A stretch of DNA of 20,718 bases, taken from NCBI GenBank assembly GCA_019648995.1, contig BLXT01002329.1, forward strand, positions 700,803 through 721,520, written 5' to 3'. This document shows positions 17,594-20,718 of the stretch, in pieces (position 1 is the stretch's first letter; every line of letters starts with the position of its first letter). The notes under the pieces are model-generated. The model was not told the origin of the DNA and ran no database searches. It saw only the letters and a program-made list of their open reading frames with translations. The stretch is from Plakobranchus ocellatus (Eukaryota; Mollusca; Gastropoda; Plakobranchidae). Both the position numbers and the translations under genes were made by a program.

Positions 17594-20393
17594 CTGTGAG
17601 AGGAGACATTGGTTTATGCTTAACACATAAAATAAACTAAACAGACTGAAAGTTGCATATTGAACTAATTGAAATTCAATCACATACCTTTCCTTATTAA
17701 AACCCTGATTTTTATATTGATGAAAAAAAAAAATGACGAACTGATCAAGGAACAAAAAAAACCCCAATCATTTTCCTCAGTTCACAATTTTTTGTCTATG
17801 ATCTCAAAATAATGAAAAAAGTTGTACCCTTATAATACAAGTGGTAAAAAACCCACTGTAACTCTTTTTCCATTTTTTAAAAATAAATTCAATTATCACA
17901 AAAGATAATAGATATTTGTATTATATGATGTATCAAAATATTCGCTTCATAAAAACTCTCAAGTTCCATGCATCCTTTCAGAAAACAACTGTCGCAACAG
18001 GTCTTCAATAGTTTTTAGATCATATTCTTTTTTTTGTCTATTTCCAACTCCCATTTTTCAGGTCTTACCAAACAGATCAAGGGCATCAAAGGGCATTTTG
18101 TTGACCACCTCTTGCAGGTCTTCTTCCTCAAGCAGTTTTGTGGCTTGCTCAAACTGAAGGCCGAATTGTTTGTCAAAATCTGGATCAACATAGATTGAAA
18201 TCACATGCATAAGATAACATACCATCTGCAAGACATCTTTATAAAATGAGTGATAAAAAGAACTCAAACTACCAAACACTTTGATTTTTATCCAAAACTT
18301 TATGACTCAAAGTCATGCATTTTTTGTTGTTGTTGTTTGTCAATTGATACTATGGTAATTACATGAAAACCATGTAGCTGCGACATGGAAAATTTTGCTT
18401 CACTGGTTTGAGTCCTCACATTAGTGTTTTCAATACCCTTCTGTGGTAACCACAGAAGAACAGTGCGGCGGTTTTTAAGTCCTATGAAAGAGAATAAAAG
18501 CAGTGCTGCTAAGTCTATAAGTCTATAGAGGCAGCCATACTCAATCTTAACAGTCAGCTATTTTTGTTTTCCTGAAAGCTGCTGTAGCCAAGCGAAGCTC
18601 AGTAAGCTATTATAAAGAGAATAAAGGCAGAGCCATTTCTATAACCCTGCTCATACTCAATCTTTACAGATGACTGTTTTTGTTTGCCTAAAAACTGCTG
18701 TAGCCAAGCAAAGCTCAGTATCGGCAATGTTAAGTTCTAACCCTACTCATATGCCTGTTTTTGTTTTCCTGAAAGCTGATGGCAAGTCTAGAGTCACTGA
18801 CTGACCTGCAGGTAACAAGGAATCTGGCAGCTCCAGGGCTGCATGGTCCAGGTGTTTGCTGCTGTCCTTCTCCTGGTGGCCCAAGCTGGGTTGGATCGTT
18901 CCCCCTGATCCTGCAACTGTCGCAGCAGAAGAGACCTGAGTTGCCCTTGTATCACTGGTGATGGCATGGTTGATTGCCATCAGTTTTGTAGCTGAGGATG
19001 AGGACGGCGTCTCCTCCATCTCATCCTCAGGTTTGGCAGGGTCAATACTGGTCACGTCCACGTCTGACAGAGCTGTGCAAGTGATGGTTAAAGATTGTAA
19101 AAATTCAAATGTTAAGCTAAAAACCAAATAATAACGGTATAGAATGTCAAGATTATTTTTTTTTAATTTAAGGTACGGGTAATCATTTTCAATAAGATTT
19201 TGCCCTAATTTTATTGTTTTAAATTAGACGAAGATCAGAATTTGCCACTTAACCTACAGATGTTTTAAAGCTTACAGAGTAAAATATGGAAAAAATATTT
19301 GGCATCAAACTGTTTACTATTTTTTTTCCAAATTTACATTAGCTAAGCAAACAATTGGAATTTGACTGTCTATTTGATACCTATGGTAATTTTTCACAAG
19401 ACTTAATTGGCAATTCAAATTTAATGAGCTAGGTCTGCAGCAAAATCAGTTCCAAAGATTAAATCTTCTAATCTTAAAACGCAAAAACTGTGCCTAATAA
19501 AAGCAGTTTTTGTTTCCCAGAAAACTTTTCCTTGCCTCGAATTGGAAAATGAGACAATCTGAAAGAAAATATGTTGAATACAAAAGAAATTAAATAAAAA
19601 ATGTAATGTACCACAGCAGATTGTACAACTTACTGGAATCAAAAGCAATTGATTGTGGAGGAGGCATAGGTTTCTGGGCTTTGCTGTAACGTCCTTTCTT
19701 TTTCTTCTTGCCTTTGCGTGGAGGTCTGGTAAGGGCTGGCGGTTTTGATTTCTTTCTAGGCTTCTTCTTATTCTCTAATTCTAACAGTCTCTGGTAATTG
19801 TCCTGAAACAATTGCAAAAATAAAGGTTTAATACTTTCCACATTAAAAAAAAAACAACCCAAAACTGTGATAACATTAATAGAATAAGGTTGAAATAATA
19901 TGCTTCCAAAAGAAATTTTTCTTACTGAAAATATTGAAAAAATTCAATTTTAAAAATACGAAACAACAAACATGGGACACATGCTTTTTGCAAAAAGAAA
20001 AAGTGAAATGTAGTAGAAAAAAAGGGCTTGCAATCAACGATGGGTGCTTGGGAGTTTTTAATTTCATTTTGAATCAAGCAGTTTTCACTGGTACCATGAA
20101 TTTGCCATTGCGTAAAAATGGAAATGATATGAAAAAATAGCGACAGCACAATTTGCACAAAGAAATGTAAAAATTTAGGACTTGCAGGACAGTAATTGCT
20201 CCTCTAATCTCTTTTCCTATGCTATCAAAATCAGGGCAAGAGCCAATCTCTAAACTCACAGCTTTGGCAGCGTGCTCCTGACACAGAGGCAGCTCATGCC
20301 TCAGGTCAAAGGACGGCAAACAACACTGGACGTTGTTAGCAAATTTGGCTGTGCAAAAGTCAAACAATTGTTGGTCCACATTGTATGTAATAT
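14565..20393 (-). CDS. INO80D: INO80 complex subunit D (INO80D) orthologue, 3' part of gene, five coding exons
   Basis: INO80D is a nuclear subunit of the INO80 ATP-dependent chromatin remodeller and belongs to its metazoan-specific module. Exons (minus strand, 5' to 3'): 20393-20260, 19802-19634, 19072-18806, 18179-18069, 17593-14565. Every intron has GT-AG ends and the phases join without frameshift, giving 1,235 residues plus stop; the start and 5' exons lie beyond the right edge. Recognition rests on recalled similarity to human INO80D: a QQLF..CTAKFA....QC block ending LC-x2-EH, a basic KPRKK.KPPALT block, and an LFGKNG junction resembling human FFEGKNG. Visible segments: Cys/His motif (residues 13-40), Lys/Arg linker (about 55-88), acidic and Ser-rich exon (102-189), helical segment (about 190-280), then a long Gln/Ser/Pro-rich tail. 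The in-window part alone seems longer than the whole human protein (about 1,000 residues). Identity is firm; exon edges rest on splice consensus only. Confidence 0.9.
15738..15905 (-). repeat. Codon-level repeats: Gln-rich block and Ser run in the INO80D tail
   Basis: On the plus strand the TTG/CTG and GATGAT runs are short-period repeats. On the coding strand they give a Gln-rich block (about 15830-15905, including Q6) and a Ser run interrupted by Thr (about 15738-15795, largely a TCA/TCT microsatellite). Mixed CAG and CAA codons in the Gln block suggest it is old and moderately stabilised rather than a fresh expansion. Length variation among individuals is likely. Confidence 0.85.
16617..16730 (-). 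repeat. First Gln-rich block of the INO80D tail
   Basis: CTG/TTG-rich on the plus strand. The coding strand gives about 38 residues of Gln mixed with Leu, His, Arg, Lys and Met (HVQHKQLQLQQKQHQQ and onward). The heptad-like spacing of Leu could allow a coiled coil, as is common for Q-rich activator segments; that is inference from composition. Confidence 0.8.
17379..17441 (-). other. INO80D: UIM-like helix in INO80D
   Basis: The 21 codons read SEEESMQLAMVLAQSLQSDA then E. Acidic residues followed by (L/M)QLA(M/I)xL and a Ser/acidic end is the layout of a ubiquitin-interacting motif (acidic cluster, hydrophobic-x-x-Ala-hydrophobic-x-x-Ser). The Ser usually found four places after the central Ala is Ala here, although the residue two places on is Ser. 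It may be a genuine variant or simply an amphipathic helix. Confidence 0.4.
18069..18179 (-). CDS. INO80D: INO80D short exon, helical conserved segment
   Basis: A 111-base exon. The acceptor follows TATGTTGATCCAG and the donor is GTAAGA. It enters and leaves in phase 1, so skipping it would keep the reading frame. It encodes FDKQFGLQFEQATKLLEEED followed by LQEVVNKMPFDALDLF, probably amphipathic helix. Its end joins the next exon as LFGKNGE, comparable to FFEGKNGD in human INO80D. This junction match supports the splice model strongly. Confidence 0.85.
18438..18458. repeat. 21-base perfect palindrome with twin TGTGGT
   Basis: CTTCTGTGGT-A-ACCACAGAAG: ten pairs around one base. TGTGGT/ACCACA is the RUNX-type recognition word, present here once per strand. 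It lies in the INO80D intron just before the tandem repeat. Confidence 0.6.
18483..18783. repeat. Imperfect tandem repeat, about 120-bp unit, in an INO80D intron
   Basis: Unit 1 (18483-18609) and unit 2 (18611-18725) share AGAGAATAAA.GCAG, CATACTCAATCTT.ACAG, TTTTTGTTT.CCT.AAA.CTGC and TGTAGCCAAGC.AAGCTCAGTA in the same order. A third partial unit (18735-18783) keeps CCCTACTCATA and CTGTTTTTGTTTTCCTGAAA. It ends 22 bases from the donor of the 18806-19072 exon. Confidence 0.75.
18806..19072 (-). CDS. INO80D: INO80D exon, acidic and Ser/Thr/Ala-rich linker
   Basis: The acceptor follows ACTTGCACAG and the donor is GTCAGT after CCTGCAG. The phases fit both neighbours: it takes one base from the upstream exon (ACT, Thr) and leaves one base. 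It encodes 88 whole codons, rich in Asp/Glu at the start (DVDVTSIDPAKPEDEMEE) and then low-complexity Ser/Ala/Thr, ending in an ELPDSLLPA segment. The human protein has acidic, LPDD-containing text at the equivalent place, so it probably corresponds, but sequence conservation is weak. The donor consensus is repeated in tandem (GTCAGTCAGTG), so usage four bases away cannot be excluded; only the chosen one keeps frame. Confidence 0.8.
19634..19802 (-). CDS. INO80D: INO80D exon encoding the Lys/Arg-rich KPPALT linker
   Basis: The acceptor follows TTGCAATTGTTTCAG and the donor is GTAAGT; 56 codons plus one base. The product opens with DNYQRLLELENKKK, continues through KPRKKSKPPALT, and then has a lysine cluster (GKKKKKGR) and KAQKPMPPP. 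The KPRKK.KPPALT and QKP.PP blocks match the human INO80D region just after its last Cys/His motif, which makes this one of the strongest identity anchors. The basic stretch is probably a nuclear-localisation or DNA-contact segment; that role is inferred from composition. Confidence 0.88.
20260..20393 (-). CDS. INO80D: INO80D exon with C-terminal zf-C3Hc3H-type Cys/His motif
   Basis: First INO80D exon visible here. The acceptor follows TTTATAAACAG and the donor is GTGAGT; two bases of a split codon then 44 whole codons, ending in phase 0. It encodes a C-x9-C-x13-C-x2-H pattern (Cys13, Cys23, Cys37, His40 of the visible segment), the spacing I recall for the second Cys/His element of human INO80D (Pfam zf-C3Hc3H family). 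Such elements are thought to bind zinc and act in complex assembly or nucleic-acid contact. The partner half, around TRHC..H in the human protein, is not found in 20394-20718 and must lie on an exon further right. Confidence 0.88.
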
Positions 20394-20718
20394 CTGTTTA
20401 TAAAGTTAAGGAAATAAAAATGATCACACTTGATCTTAAACAATACATCTCAGGAACCATTACAAAGTTACCTGAAAGTAAAGAATAGTTACAAACTGTC
20501 CTCTCAAAAAAAAAAAAAAAAAAAAAAGATAGAAAGGGCATGGAGACAGGGGGAATCATGGGGACACAGCATTTTTTTTGAGTGTCCCCTCTTAAAAATA
20601 AAGGAAAGGAAAGGAAAAAGGCAACTGTGTTATTAATGTGAAGAGGATAAAAGAAGCCTGCTCTACATTTTTTCACCCTGCCTCACTGTTTTTCTTCCAC
20701 CTGATGCATCAGGCTTTA
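20394..20718. other. INO80D intron sequence to the right edge
   Basis: A22 run (20506-20527), GGAAA repeats (20602-20620), and no frame on the minus strand that matches the expected upstream INO80D residues. The next 5' exon probably lies outside the window. Confidence 0.6.

Noticed and set aside
20398-20718. Further upstream INO80D exon at the right edge
   Set aside because: No minus-strand frame here matches the expected TRHC..H segment; poly(A) and GGAAA repeats point to intron.

Overview
This window is eukaryotic, AT-rich and intron-bearing. The gene content is metazoan: a subunit of the animal-specific module of the INO80 chromatin remodeller, and a small spliced mitochondrial-type membrane protein. 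Frequent TCTAGATCTAG / TAGGCCTAC clusters and a tRNA-derived SINE family look to me like a gastropod mollusc (possibly heterobranch). That placement is an impression from base patterns, not a proof. I see no prokaryotic genes, CRISPR array or viral genes.

Layout. Bases 1-4271 hold no convincing coding sequence. They contain a CA microsatellite, a relatively CpG-rich stretch, a TAGATC-rich low-complexity block, and three inverted-repeat structures that look like small non-autonomous DNA transposons (2561-2999, 3272-3413, 3498-3979). Bases 4272-5950 carry a two-exon plus-strand gene for an 84-residue single-pass membrane protein that resembles COX14, a cytochrome c oxidase assembly factor. Its 1.4-kb intron contains a reverse-oriented tRNA-derived SINE. 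Bases 5951-14564 are AT-rich non-coding DNA between two convergent (tail-to-tail) genes, with microsatellites, more SINE copies, a 29-bp tandem duplication and a 3-N gap beside a C23 run. Much of it is probably the long 3' UTR of the minus-strand gene, though its end cannot be fixed from sequence alone.

Bases 14565-20393 (minus strand) carry the 3' five coding exons of the INO80D orthologue. They encode 1,235 C-terminal residues: the last Cys/His zinc-binding motif, the Lys/Arg-rich linker, an acidic Ser-rich exon, a conserved short exon, and one 3-kb terminal exon rich in Gln, Ser and Pro. The 5' exons lie beyond the right edge. All exon phases join cleanly.

The two genes act in different compartments (nuclear chromatin; mitochondrial inner membrane), and nothing suggests a joint function. 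I did not find a novel multi-gene system. The points most worth checking are the mobile-element families, the very long INO80D tail with its ubiquitin-interacting-motif-like helix, and the identity of the small membrane protein.
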